Source of the DNA: Rhypophila decipiens
Taxonomy: Eukaryota > Ascomycota > Sordariomycetes > Sordariales > Naviculisporaceae
Reading direction: 5' to 3'
DNA length: 64,000 bases
Assembly: GCA_033297075.1 (NCBI GenBank)
Contig: MU858088.1
Location: 1 to 64,000, forward strand
Part shown: in pieces, positions 32,659-43,930 of the stretch
Layout of the letters: each line of letters starts with the position of its first letter
How positions within the stretch are numbered: the stretch's first letter is position 1
Notes under the pieces: model-generated
Databases searched by the model: none
The model's input: only the letters and a program-made list of their open reading frames with translations
What the model was told of the DNA's origin: nothing
Program-made: the position numbers and the translations under genes

Positions 32659-34755
32659 ATGGGCATCACTGCTGAATCCCCAGATAGCTTGGAGGGCCTA
32701 CAGACTGCATCTCAGGACAGTGCAGCAGCGGTAACGGAGAAGCAGGTGGCAGCAGCAGATCTTGAGAAGGATCAAGAGAGTCAGTATGGTGGTGGTGGTG
32801 CTGCTGGTCCTGCGGCGGCCGGAGCTCCCGACGACGTCCCCACTGACTACCCAACGGGGTGGAGGCTCAACGTCATTATCCTCGGACTCATCCTCGCCTT
32901 CTTCCTGGTAAAGTTCACCAATCTCTATCACACATCATGTCGTCCTTCTCAAACGTTCACACGCCTTGTTGCGTCGCTTGCAGCCGACATTCACTAACCA
33001 TCTTCATGTCCCATCTTTGCAGAGCGCGCTTGACATGGTATGTATTCTTGGGCTCCAAGTTGATCCAATCTCAGAGCACTGATTAGTTACTACACAGAGT
33101 ATCATCCGCACCGCCGCCCCGAGCATAACGACCGAATTCCACTCGGTGGCCGACGTAGGCTGGTACGGATCCTCGTTCGCCATCACCCTCGCGGCCTTCC
33201 AGTCCCACTGGGGAAAGGCATACCTCTACTTCCCGCTCAAATGGTCGTTCCTGAGTTCCATCTTCGTCTTCGAGGTAGGATCGCTGGTCTGCGGCGTGGC
33301 GCCCAGCTCGGCCGCCCTGATCGTGGGCCGTGCAGTCCAGGGCGCCGGCGCCGCGGGCATCACAGGCGGCTGTTACACCATTGCCAGCTTCATTGTGCCC
33401 CCCGCCCGAGTTCCCGCCATCACGGGCCTGCTGGGAAGTGTCTTCACATTGGCTAGCGTCGCGGGTCCTTTACTGGGCGGGGTCTTCACCAGCAGTGTCT
33501 CCTGGCGATGGTGTTTCTATATCAACCTGCCTATTGGCGGGGTGGCCTTTGCTGCTTTGGTCTTCTTTTTCCACACGCCCGAGCAATCCAAGACCATGGT
33601 GGGAAAGTTGTCTTGGAGGCAGATGCTCGAGCAGTTCGACCCAATCGGCACAACGCTGCTGATCTCCTCGCTCGTGTGCTTTGTCTTGGCCATGCAATGG
33701 GGAGGTATCTCCAAGGCCTGGGGGTCGGCTGATGTCGTGGGTGTGTTGGTCGGCTGGTTCGTCATGTCCGTCGCCTTTGCGGTCAACGAATGGTTCCAGG
33801 GTGACAAGGCCTTTATTGTTTACCGGCTATTGAGGAACAGGGATATCGCCGTGTGTTGCGGCTTTATCTTTTTGTGAGTTTGAGCTTTTCCGTGGAATTG
33901 TCCCTCTGGTCGTTTCTCCTGACAGCGGGAATCACTTGCTAACAAAAACCAGCATGATGTGTGGAAACCAGGCCTTGTACTACAATCTGCCCGTATACTT
34001 CCAGGCCATAGGCGGCGATTCGGCCATGGCCAGCGGGCTCAAGTTCATCCCAACCATCCTCTGTACCTCCACCGTGACCTTTTTGACCGTCGTTCTCATC
34101 GGCAAGTACAACCTCTACCAGCCATTTTTGATAGCAGGAGCCGTCCTCCAGACCCTGAGAGTCGGCTTGTACTACCTCTTTGACCTCGACACCGGTCTGG
34201 GTCCCATAATCGGCTACCAGATTATCTACGGCATCGGATCCGGCCTCGGCATCCAGACGGCCATTGCCGTCGGCCAAACGGTCAGCACCGTTGAGGACAT
34301 CTCCATGACTCTGGCCACTATAATTTGTAACTATATTCTTCTTGATCGCTCCAGGTGCTTCCAGTTCCCAGCACTAACTTCTCGCAGTCTTCCAGTTCGG
34401 AACCGGCGCCTACGGGGTATCCTCGACTAATTCAGTACTCGACAACATCCTCGTCCAGAAGCTAGACGTGTACGTGCCCCAGCTTACCCACGCCGAGGTC
34501 TTCACGGCAGGAGCTACAGGCATCCAGGACCAATACAGCGGCGCTACCCTCCTTGGGATCCGTATGGCTTTCCTTGAGGGCGTGCGCGCCAGTATGGTGC
34601 TCGCTTGCGCCTTCTTGGGCGTCAGCATATTTTGGTCGCTGGCTCCCAAGTGGCCTGGTAGGATGGAGAGGTTGGCTAGTCGACGCAAGGGCCCGGGCGG
34701 ACAGGAAGGCGAATCGTCTGAGATGAGCACCAGCGACGAGAAGGTCAATTTGTAA
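32659..34755 (+). CDS. MFS exporter, 14-TM DHA2 type
   Basis: Exons 32659-32907, 33023-33037, 33098-33873, 33953-34326 and 34388-34755 encode 593 residues. The second exon is only 15 nt; its five residues SALDM complete the first helix motif LALDxTI-like FFLSALDMSII, which supports it. A hydrophilic Gln/Ala/Gly-rich N-terminus (about 70 residues) precedes about 14 hydrophobic segments. Drug/H+ antiporter landmarks are WYGSS, GRAVQGAGAAG (motif C-like), and SWRWCFYINLPIGG. The protein sits in the plasma membrane. As last member of the PKS cluster it most likely exports the metabolite and gives self-resistance. The substrate is inferred from position. Confidence 0.94.
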
Positions 34756-35074
34756 ACACCCAAGTATTTTCTTCTTCAATTATTGCAAGGTCTTTGGGTT
34801 ATTTGCGAAATGTTGGCTGTGGGACACAGGTGGCTATATCAGCCACTGAGGCGTAGTTACCTATGTCTGACGATCAATACATTCCCCTCACTGTCCGTCA
34901 TCATGCAGTTGGGCCCAACAATCGCAATCCTGCTTGGGCAGCGAGCTGCATGGGCCAAGTGTGAGACGGAGCCTACATGTACCTCTGAAATTCCAAGGAT
35001 CAAGCACTGGAAATATTTACTTTTCCTCTCATTGTCTACAATAAGTAACCCATACAACCTCACCTGCCGACACT
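34756..35074. other. intergenic region, MFS 3' / HET promoter
   Basis: 319 bp. No gene or repeat recognised. Confidence 0.55.
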
Positions 35075-36913
35075 ATGAGTCTTTATGAAAAGCTTCCCAC
35101 ACCACGCAGTATCCGGGTGTTGCGCTTAGCAAAACGCCCAGCAACAACATCAGTATGCGGTGAAATCCTAACGACGACTGAAAGGGAACCCGGCAAGGAA
35201 AGGTTGAATCCGGCTCTTCACCCGGTCTGCTGCGAGATGCGTGTCATATCTGTGGCTGCTGGCGACACGGAGCCTTTCGATGCACTCTCTTACGTATGGG
35301 GTGACCCATCTGTGCGAGAGGGCCGGATGATCGGCAACGGCCGTCTCGTCAACATCACTAGCAACTTGTGGTCTGCGCTCCATCAAGTATGGACAAAATG
35401 GTCGGATAAGGTGATATGGGTAGATGCGATCTGCATCAACCAGGAGGACATCCCCGAGCGAAATCAGCAAGTTGCCATGTTGGGCAGCATCTACAGGACA
35501 GCTGATTATGTCGTCGTTTGGCTTGGCGAGCTCACAGAGGGCATTCGTTCCCTCTTCAGGGTCTTTGAAAGCTTGAAAAGCGACCAGCCGACAATGGCTA
35601 AGCCTCCTGTAAAGGACACAGTCGAACCAAATCAAGACGACCCTGAAAAAGTACCCGAAAAAGTACCCGAAAAGCAGCCTACTTCCATCGGACCCCTCCT
35701 TGAAGAACTATTCTCAAGACCTTGGTTCTCACGGGTATGGACCCTCCAAGAGATAAAACTCGCGCAGAGAGCCATCCTGTGCTGCGGCCCCTTGTCCTCT
35801 GATTTCTCCTGCCTCACCCGCGCAATCGACGAGCACAATGCGTCCGAGCCAATGGCCCACGTCTGCGGCCTGGGGTACATTGCCAATCCAATCATCGAGG
35901 TAGAAGAGAACGTCACGCTGTACAATCTCCTCGTCAGAACCAGAGACCGGAAAGCAACAGATCCCCGAGACAAGGTTTATTCCGTCCTGTCGCTTCTTCC
36001 CAAGCACTTGTATGACTTTTTGGAGCCGGACTATTCCCTGTCCGAGGAGGATACTATTGTTTGGGCGTCGAGGATTTTCACGGCTATTGATAGGGACACG
36101 GCTTGTCTCGCCGACACGGGTCTGGAAAATAGGCGCCATGACGACACGCTGCTGCCTTCATGGGCAGTTGACTGGAGGGGACGCGACGAATACGCACATG
36201 AAGGCCGGCGGGGGTTTCCCGATGTTCTTAGGAGGGACACCGGCCTTCTGAAGGCTAGAACCGAATCCTGCCGCAATGTCGATCGAGTCAGCCGTCAGAT
36301 TCATCTTCTCGGGTGGGGGTTCGGAAGGCTCCAGATTCATGACACCGGTTCCGAAGGGACTCACCCCACCGTCTTTCTTGCGGCGTTCCCGGACTGCGCC
36401 TTGAAATTGGTTGGGGCAGATGTACGAGACGCCGGGTCGTGCTACGGGCATTCACCCGAATCATGGGTGCGATTGTGCAAAAAGATCAAACAGCACGACG
36501 AGGAACAATGTCCCTGCATGGAAGACGCTTCCCGGGTTGTCTATCCTTTTGAAAACTTACCCAGAAAGGTAAGAGATGGGGATTGGCTCTGGAGACATGC
36601 GTTTGACGTGGGCAATCGTGTTGATTATTTCTGGGATGACCGTGACGAGAATGGCGGAGGACGACGCGGGACGGTGACGGTGGGAGGAAAGCCGGTCAAG
36701 ACGGTTAGTGGCTTGCAGGCGAAGGAGATAAAAGACGGACATGACTTTGTTTTGCACCCTGTCAACGACGAGACTTGTTCGGACGTTAGCTTTCAGATTG
36801 TCGGAGAAGCGTGGGGTTATGGGATTCATGGCCTGACCCCTGCAACTCGATTTTCGGTTTCGCTGAGACACCCGGAATCAACTGTTGTGCTTTCGAGTTT
36901 CATTCTGATCTAG
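35075..36913 (+). CDS. HET-domain (heterokaryon incompatibility) protein
   Basis: One exon, 612 residues. The N-terminal HET domain shows the three classic blocks: FDALSYVWGD (about residues 69-78), WVDAICINQEDIPERNQQV (about 120-138), and RPWFSRVWTLQE (about 220-231). A short tandem KVPE repeat precedes the third block. The C-terminal half has no known domain. HET proteins mediate non-self recognition after hyphal fusion and can trigger programmed cell death; fungal genomes carry many. It marks the right-hand boundary of the PKS cluster. Lack of introns is usual for the family. Confidence 0.93.
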   Translation: MSLYEKLPTPRSIRVLRLAKRPATTSVCGEILTTTEREPGKERLNPALHPVCCEMRVISVAAGDTEPFDALSYVWGDPSVREGRMIGNGRLVNITSNLWSALHQVWTKWSDKVIWVDAICINQEDIPERNQQVAMLGSIYRTADYVVVWLGELTEGIRSLFRVFESLKSDQPTMAKPPVKDTVEPNQDDPEKVPEKVPEKQPTSIGPLLEELFSRPWFSRVWTLQEIKLAQRAILCCGPLSSDFSCLTRAIDEHNASEPMAHVCGLGYIANPIIEVEENVTLYNLLVRTRDRKATDPRDKVYSVLSLLPKHLYDFLEPDYSLSEEDTIVWASRIFTAIDRDTACLADTGLENRRHDDTLLPSWAVDWRGRDEYAHEGRRGFPDVLRRDTGLLKARTESCRNVDRVSRQIHLLGWGFGRLQIHDTGSEGTHPTVFLAAFPDCALKLVGADVRDAGSCYGHSPESWVRLCKKIKQHDEEQCPCMEDASRVVYPFENLPRKVRDGDWLWRHAFDVGNRVDYFWDDRDENGGGRRGTVTVGGKPVKTVSGLQAKEIKDGHDFVLHPVNDETCSDVSFQIVGEAWGYGIHGLTPATRFSVSLRHPESTVVLSSFILI

Positions 36914-39446
36914 TCAATAGATGGTCATCCTAAGAGGTGGACTCTGGGCGTATGCTGCGCTTGATATGTCTCCAGATGTCGTTACTAGGAAGGAACCAAT
37001 GGACTTTAACTTAAAGTTAGTTTATCTTAGATTCGTAATGCTAAATATACTTTCATGACCTCCCGAAAGAGGTATTGTTTTGTCACGTTACCATGATGTT
37101 CAGCAACTTCGATGTGAAGTTGAAATATGGCTTGGCGCGCTGTTGGTTCCCTCATCAGCTGAGTTCAAATGGGTGTCAGCCCGCAGCATGGTTCCGTTAC
37201 ACAGCATTTAGTGGCGTTGTTCGAGACGTTTGTTCTTCCGCGTATTGGAAGTTCATTTACACTTCCTGTAAAACAATGTGCATGTGGGTAAGGCGCGTAG
37301 CCGAAGCCGGAGATGTTCGATATAATTATGTTTAGTCTCTCATGGTGGGCAGTATTTCTGCAGCCACAAATGTCCTCTGTAAGACGTTCCCAATCAGCAA
37401 AGGAGAGCTACCAGAAAACACTCTGTAAAGCACTAGCAGTCTTCTAGCCTTAAAAGGTGAGGAATTGATGACATATCACAACTCACAAGGGATCAAGTTC
37501 GTGTCGGTTTGTCATGAGCGCCGTAGGGTCGCTTGTAGGAGGTCTATTTCCAACCAATGTGGTTGTATATTGGTACACCTTCTGAACTGGCTGCACACCT
37601 TCTCAAACTTGGAACCATCTCGACACATGGGATGGGATCTTTCTCCGTTGGGCAGAAACAGTTTGGTTTGTTACGGTGGTGATGATTAGCACACCAAAAC
37701 GCCACATCATTGCCTTCATGATTCTGGTGTGAGAAGTTTACAATGTCCTCTTTCATCGAGGAATTGATCAACTCACTTGACCGAGCCCGTATCTGTGCGT
37801 GGTGTTACGCGATGGAAATATGATGGGGGGCAAGTAGGGCGTATCTGTCTACCATCGACTAAGGTCAAGAATGCCTCGAAGGATCTGTGTAGAGGGAAAG
37901 TAATACCAGTTGCCCCTGAAAATCTAGCCAATCTGAGCTTTTGAGTTTTAGTCCACGCGGGGAAAGGAAACAACTGCCCTATCAGATTGACAGGAAGTAT
38001 TATGAACTTTTGAACGAAATCCGGAAGCGAGAATCCTTGTACCAGCTGGCGATAGCTTTTTTGTTACCTTTGCCACTTGAAGACATACCTACTACGCAGC
38101 AAGTATGGCACCATGCGTACAAACCTGGTAAAGTCGCAATTGAGCTCGACAATACATTGACAGATCATCTCCCCTTACGTGGAATAGGCGATTTGTGCCG
38201 TAGGGTAACTTTCGCATGCATATTCCAACCGAATAAAAAGTCATAACTGAGAACTGTCAACGTAGAAAACCCGGACTATGGGTTCAGACACCAAAGACAC
38301 TCCATCCGCATTGTCCCTTTTCAAGGACCCGCGTGCGGTTTTGTTACTAATAAAGTCTCTTTGGCCTTTCGATCCTTGCGGGCTTGACCATAATCGATAG
38401 CTAAATGGTGATGTTGTCTTCAAACTGGAGTTGATGCAAGTGCCCGAGCACATCGCTCGGTAATAGTGATACACTAGAAGCGAAGTTGTCGTCACAACGG
38501 TTGTGGGTTCATCTTTACCCCGTAACGCGGACACGATGCTGAAAACTCAGATGTTAAGCGACTCGGCTAAACGTGCGGAACAGACGTGTCTCCCCCGGCC
38601 GAAGCCCGCCGGATGGGGCATCGTGAGATCTGCCAATCTCAACTTGGAGATCGTGGGCTCATGGCGGTCCGCATCCCTGTTCAGAGCCCTGCGCTCAGCC
38701 AAGCAAAATGACACCCAAGCAGATATGCCAATGGTTGTGGTGACAGCCAAGATGTTCGCGCCGCACAATGCGCCTCTCGATACTGTGGGATCGGTGTTAC
38801 AAGACTGGAACAAAGATGCACCAACTCGTTGGATAGTGGTGAAGGGGAATCAAGTTTGCTCGCAGGTTTTCGTTTTGGAGATCAGTGGATCAAGGTCTTT
38901 CCCGGTGTGATTTGTTTCAAAGAGAATAAAGTATGTGGGACTGGGCAGGAAAGCCGTTGTAACGGTCCCTGGTTTTGAGGTTACGGTCCTCGGACCTGCG
39001 CTAACCGGGAGCCGGCAGAGGTCAGGGGCCGTGACTTTTGCCGCGGTGCCTTCCTCCCTTCATGGAGATCCTTGCTTGGTAATTGCTGCCGACCTGGTCC
39101 TTCCTTGCACCCTACACCTGTCACCCACAGCGGGCCAACCTTATAATTTGCAAACCGGTACTCAAGGCACAGCGACGACCCTCTCTGACTCGCCGAGCAC
39201 GTCGTGAGAGGCGTTCATTGAGAAACGTTCGAACGGGCCCGACAGAGGTTGACCTTCCATCCTCAACATCCCCAAATATGGTCTTTTCAACATCTCTACA
39301 ATTCTCACATGATTTAGTTCTCTCTTGCTTCCCCGTCGATGATCTCCTCGACGGCGAAATCCACCTCAATCAATACACGAGACCTTGGTACCGTTGCTGA
39401 CTCCCATTCGTTGAGTGAGCTAGCTATCCTCGCCACAGCTCCCGCC
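36914..39446. other. 2.5 kb region without supported gene
   Basis: AT-rich near 36990-37070. Short open frames (37075-37335, 38503-38910) have no recognisable domain and start without good context. They could be decayed genes or non-coding RNA. The last 200 bases are the promoter of the Pth11-like gene; an earlier in-frame ATG at 39339 would add 36 residues to that protein. Confidence 0.5.
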
Positions 39447-40974
39447 ATGGAGGGACCAATGGGGCCGATGCCAACATCCCTGGCCGATCTTCCTGCGGAA
39501 TACGTTAACTACGATGTTGGTCCCGCAGTAATCACGACGAGTATTGTTATGACAGTGGCGACGCTGGTCTTGGTGGCTGTTCGATTTACTATACGGTCAA
39601 ACTCTGCGCTGGGCCTTGGGATAGATGACTGGTTTATCCTGGCAGTGGTGGTGAGTGAACGCGCGCGGCTTGATACTCGCCGACCGGGCTAGAACTGACT
39701 TCGGCGCCCGATAGCCACTCATGGTCGGCTTCATGGCTGCCACGCTCCTTGGTATGTCGGACCTTCGTCCAGTTCACTTCGGTCGGTCAAACCTAACCAC
39801 AAAATTCTCACAGCCGTACAACAAGGAGGAGCGGGGCGACACATGACAGTCAATATGATTCTTGGTATGGAGAGGATAGAGGCGCTGAACTTGGTGAGCT
39901 ATCTGAGCCTCCACCAGCACGCTCCTCTCCAAACTTCTCCTAACACCACGGGCAGTACCTTTACATCGGCGAATACCTCTACTTCACCATGGTGGCCGTC
40001 ATCAAAGCCTCGATCCTAGCCATGTACTACCGCATTTTTCCAACAAGGTCCATGAAATGGGGCGTCTACATTCTCGGAGCGACGGTTGCGCTGTGGTGGG
40101 CCGCCATCATCCTCGTCACGATATTTCAGTGCCAGCCGGTTCACAAGGCCTACAAGCCTTTCATGCCGACAGGGACATGTCTCCCCAAAGAGCAGTTCTT
40201 TTTTGGCAACTCGATACCCAACGTCATACAAGATGCCTTCATTCTCGCGCTTCCTGCGCGAGAAGTATGGAGACTGCAGGTTTCGATCAGGCAGAAGCTT
40301 GCTATTCTTGGAGTCTTTGTACTGGGTTTTGTGTGAGTATAATCGCAAACTAGCATAACGTGGCTCTGCTGACCTCCGACTAGCGTTCTCATCATTGGCT
40401 GTATTCGTCTGAAATCACTAATCGACCTCGTCCATTCTGATGATTTCACAGGTAAGGATTCCAACAGCGCGAAACAAAATGGTCCGGACCTAACTTTCTC
40501 TTAGAAGCTATAGCCTTTGCCTGGATCTGGACAATCGCCGAGCCGTTCACGGGCATCATCGCAGCCTGCCTCCCCACCCTCAGACCTCTCCTCGGCTTCT
40601 TATTCAGCCGCGCATTCAGTACCGTACGATCAAGCGGTCGCACCCCAGATAACCAAGCCAATCTCAACGGTCGAACAGTAATCACGATAGGAGGCGGCCG
40701 CGCCAAAGTCGGCGCTGGGTTTTCTAAGCACAGCACAAAGAACTCGAATGGCCTGAAGTCATTTACACAGCTGGATGAGGGCGATTCTTTTGACGGTGGT
40801 CCGAGGCTATGGCCAAAGGGGTACAAGGCCACGCGTGAAGTGACTGCGCTGGGACCGAAGGGGAGGGATCCGAGTTTTTGCAGTGATGAAATTCCGCTGG
40901 ATGGGATCAAGGTGAAGAGGGATGTTGTGTATTTGAGTGAAGATAAAGGGCGGCAGTTGATGGGATTATCTTGA
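39447..40974 (+). CDS. Pth11-like integral membrane (rhodopsin-like) protein
   Basis: Six exons (39447-39650, 39715-39751, 39814-39893, 39956-40332, 40384-40451, 40505-40974) encode 411 residues. All junction phases agree. Seven hydrophobic segments are expected. Family landmarks are GIDDWFILAVV after the second helix, CQPVHKAYKP, and a long Cys-free polar tail. Fungal Pth11/SAT4-type seven-TM proteins are plasma-membrane receptors or scaffolds; some sense surfaces in plant pathogens, most are unstudied. The start at 39447 (MEGPMGPMP) is chosen because it sits just before the first TM helix. Confidence 0.9.
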
Positions 40975-41754
40975 GCTTTACTTTGCGGGCCTGATCTTGG
41001 ACCGCTGTTTTGGCTTTTTTTCATATAAGTAATGATACAGCCATAATACCATGATACATTCACCCGCCCAGGGTTAGGGTCATCGCAACTGGCAATGAAA
41101 CCCAGCCATTTCAAGCTCAAAAATGTCACTGGCAACCAGTTGTCCAGACCCTAACCCTGGGGCAGGGATGTGAGAGCAGTGAAAGGTGGATGTGCGAGTA
41201 GGATTGCTCTTTTCTCATACGGGTTAAACTATGTACAGTAGTACGGATACTCCGTAGTTGAAGCGTTATATCACTGCTAACACTTTTTGCAAGGCATTCG
41301 CGACGCAATTGAGCCACTTAAACTATGTCAAAATGGCTGTTCAAAGAAGTGTTCAATTGATCAGAATACGGCGATTTGAACGCAGTCGCTTGCACGCGTG
41401 TACGGCGTTGGCCTTTTCGCTCATTTGCGTTGATGAGTGTGGTCGGCTGGCTTGGCGTATTCTTTCTAGATGCCCTCGCTGGGTCCTTTCGATCTAGTGA
41501 AGCTATACGGCGATTTGATTGGCTAGTTTCACCTCAGATCCAGTTCTTCTCCAAGCCAAAATTGGCCTGGATGCTATTCCAGAAAAGAAAGATCACACCC
41601 CCGTTTCCAAGGCAACAAACACGCCCTTAAGGTAAAAAAGAGGGGGTTGGTGAGCTGGTGTTTCCTCCCACCAAAATTTTCCTCACGAAGGCCTGTAGGA
41701 AACAAACCTTTGGGTCCATCAAAGGCCATACCTAGGTACAATCAAGCAATCAGC
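40975..41754. other. intergenic region with foldback element
   Basis: 780 bp. It contains the telomere-motif inverted repeat at 41067-41161 (listed separately) and the CorA-like promoter. Nothing else recognised. Confidence 0.55.
41067..41161. repeat. 95 bp inverted repeat with GGGTTAGGG arms
   Basis: Perfect 15 bp arms CCCAGGGTTAGGGTC (41067-41081) and GACCCTAACCCTGGG (41147-41161). After a four-base mismatch, pairing continues through CAACTGG and CCAGTTG. The loop is about 45 bases. Each arm carries one GGGTTAGGG, the fungal telomere unit. It could be a small foldback transposon or a transcript hairpin. Confidence 0.7.
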
Positions 41755-43474
41755 ATGTCGATCTTTGTTCCCGAGTCCTTTCATGATTCCTGCTTGTTTT
41801 GGAGCGAGTATCCTCTGAACATCATCGACAAGGCCCTCTACGGGAGGAGGCTCCACGGGTATCGCCGAAGGTTGCTCATCATCGCGCCAACAGCTCTCGC
41901 ACAAGATCCTGCAAATGTCAGAATTCCCATAATCGACATATCCGACGCCTTGGCGATCACCAGCTGCGACATCCGAAACACCAAAGACCTCAGAGAGTGG
42001 CTGGGGGACACTTACGAGCAGAACCCCATCAACCCGGCCAAGTGGACGGGCAAGCTCGTGTCCAAGAAGGATCCGCGCGCACGGTTTGTGTTTCTCGTCA
42101 ACTCGCGAGATAGCAAGCGGCTGGATCTTCGCCTGGAGGACCTCGTGTGCCTTGGCAGCTACCATCAGGTCATGCCGGATTACATGGACTTCCTCTCCGT
42201 CTACGGCGTGCGCGGCTCCGGGAAAGTTGCCGCGGGCCTCCGGTTCACGGGCTTTCGCAGCCGCCTCGTCTGCAGCGAGCCTCTACCCGGGCACGTCATT
42301 GTCGACATTGGCCGTAGCGGCAGGCGGCTTGAGCTGTGCTACAACCTCAAAAGCGCCGTCAGGATGGTGGACATGCCTCTGGAGCCTGAGGTGAAGATCG
42401 ATCAGCCTCAAGAATTGGGATTCTCAATCCAACAGGCTGCCGTTTACCACCGCTTTGATCTGAAGTTGTATCGTTCCTTCTGGATGATGACGGATCCAGG
42501 CAGTGATCTAAGGGATACAATCAGCCATTTGCTGCGCAATGAACTTCAGCCTTCCGAGGTGTTCTTGAGCAATGACGACAGCGACCTTAGCAACGCTTTG
42601 CGGTTCAACTTGGATATCCACCTAGCCCTTGTGGAATGGGCAACAGAGGAATGGAAGTGGTACGTCGACAGGCTGGAGGATCGAGTTGAAGCAATTGTAA
42701 ACCCACCTTCTTTTCCCACCCAATCGGACGGCAATTTCCCGTTCCAGATCAGGCCTATGCTAACGGCTGCACCACTGCACAACACCTACCTAGACAGCAG
42801 CAACCAAGGTGCAGCCCGGCCACTCTGGGAGACCCCCACCAATTCACCGTGATTCGATGTACCGCATACAGCCGTACGAAGACCTCCTAAACCAGGTCAT
42901 CATGATTCTCGAGTCCAACCTCGAGGTCTTTAGCTCCCTAACCAGCTTCTACCACGACGTAGCAATGAACAAGGATCTAGAAGACGAAGAGCACGCGACA
43001 TTGCCCTCTGTTATTTCCAGCTTCTCAGCAAGCGTGCAAGAATACGCCAACGACACGCGCCTTCGAATCGCACACGTGCGCGATATTGTCAAGGGCATCG
43101 CGGACTGGAAGTTTATCGTCTCCCAGACGATCCAGACCAATGCCAATGATAAAGCCGAGATCCTCAACAATACCATTCTCGAGCTCACCGAGCGCAGCCA
43201 CAATGAAGCCATCGCGATGCGTATTGTCACAGTAGTGACGCTACTGTACCTCCCCCCAACGTTTGTCTCGACCTTCTTCAGTACCGACATTATCAGATAC
43301 CAGGGCGATGGGGGTGTGATGCTCGAGTCCTTTTCGGCGCTTGCCATACAGAGGTGGTTACAGGTTTCCCTACCGCTGATGCTGTTCACCTGCTTGGGAG
43401 CTTGGCTGTGGTATTCCTGGGAGTTCCGCCGGCGTGTGAGAAAACGGAATGCAGCTATTATTTCCAGAGACTGA
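41755..43474 (+). CDS. CorA-like membrane protein (fungal type)
   Basis: Exons 41755-42696 and 42794-43474 encode 540 residues. The 97 bp intron (GTAAAC donor, GCTAAC branch, CTAG acceptor) resolves a change of frame between the two open segments. The N-terminal about 300 residues form the soluble CorA-like fungal domain. A long helical stretch (WKFIVSQTIQTNANDKAEIL) leads into two C-terminal TM helices (VTVVTLLYLPPTFVSTFF and WLQVSLPLMLFTCLGAWLW). This matches the funnel/helix/TM arrangement of CorA channels, but the GMN selectivity motif between the helices is not present (reads FSTDII). Mg2+ transport is therefore uncertain. Confidence 0.85.
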
Positions 43475-43930
43475 TGCACCGATTTTCTTAAAATAATGAG
43501 TGTTGTACGTCATGGATTTGTACCTAGGTGAGTACCCCTGTCACGCCCAGGTCCGCGTCATCAGGACACAGGGGAATCCTCTTCAAGTCCTCCCACCATC
43601 GCGACGTAGCGGTTGACCAATCTATCACCGAATCCTTCGGCGTAAACATCCTCGTAGCTCTACAGCCAGTTTAAGACGTGGCAACTATAGTCGAGGCAGC
43701 CCAGAAGTGACCCCCTCGCTCAGTCTGGCTCAGGCCAAGGCAGCAACTGCTCAGTTCCGAAGAAGGAAAGGGACTCTCGTGGTGTCAGTTTTAGGGTGGT
43801 GTAATGGGTGCTTCTCCCGTCAGTTGCATAAAAAGAGATATTTAACTTTGATTGAGGTTTTGCCTTTTTACGCTGTCTACTCAAAGGTTTGCATAAAATA
43901 TCAGGAAAAGACTCTAAAGAACCTCTTAGT
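43475..43930. other. convergent intergenic region
   Basis: 456 bp between the 3' ends of the CorA-like and beta-galactosidase genes. Nothing recognised. Confidence 0.55.

Noticed and set aside
38503..38910. Open frame in the 36.9-39.4 kb gap
   Set aside because: Begins with GTG, no domain, no matching exon; treated as non-coding.
42809..42871. Intron GTGCAG to ATACAG joining the two CorA-like segments
   Set aside because: 63 bp does not give the required change of frame; the GTAAAC...CTAG intron at 42697-42793 does and has a CTAAC branch point.
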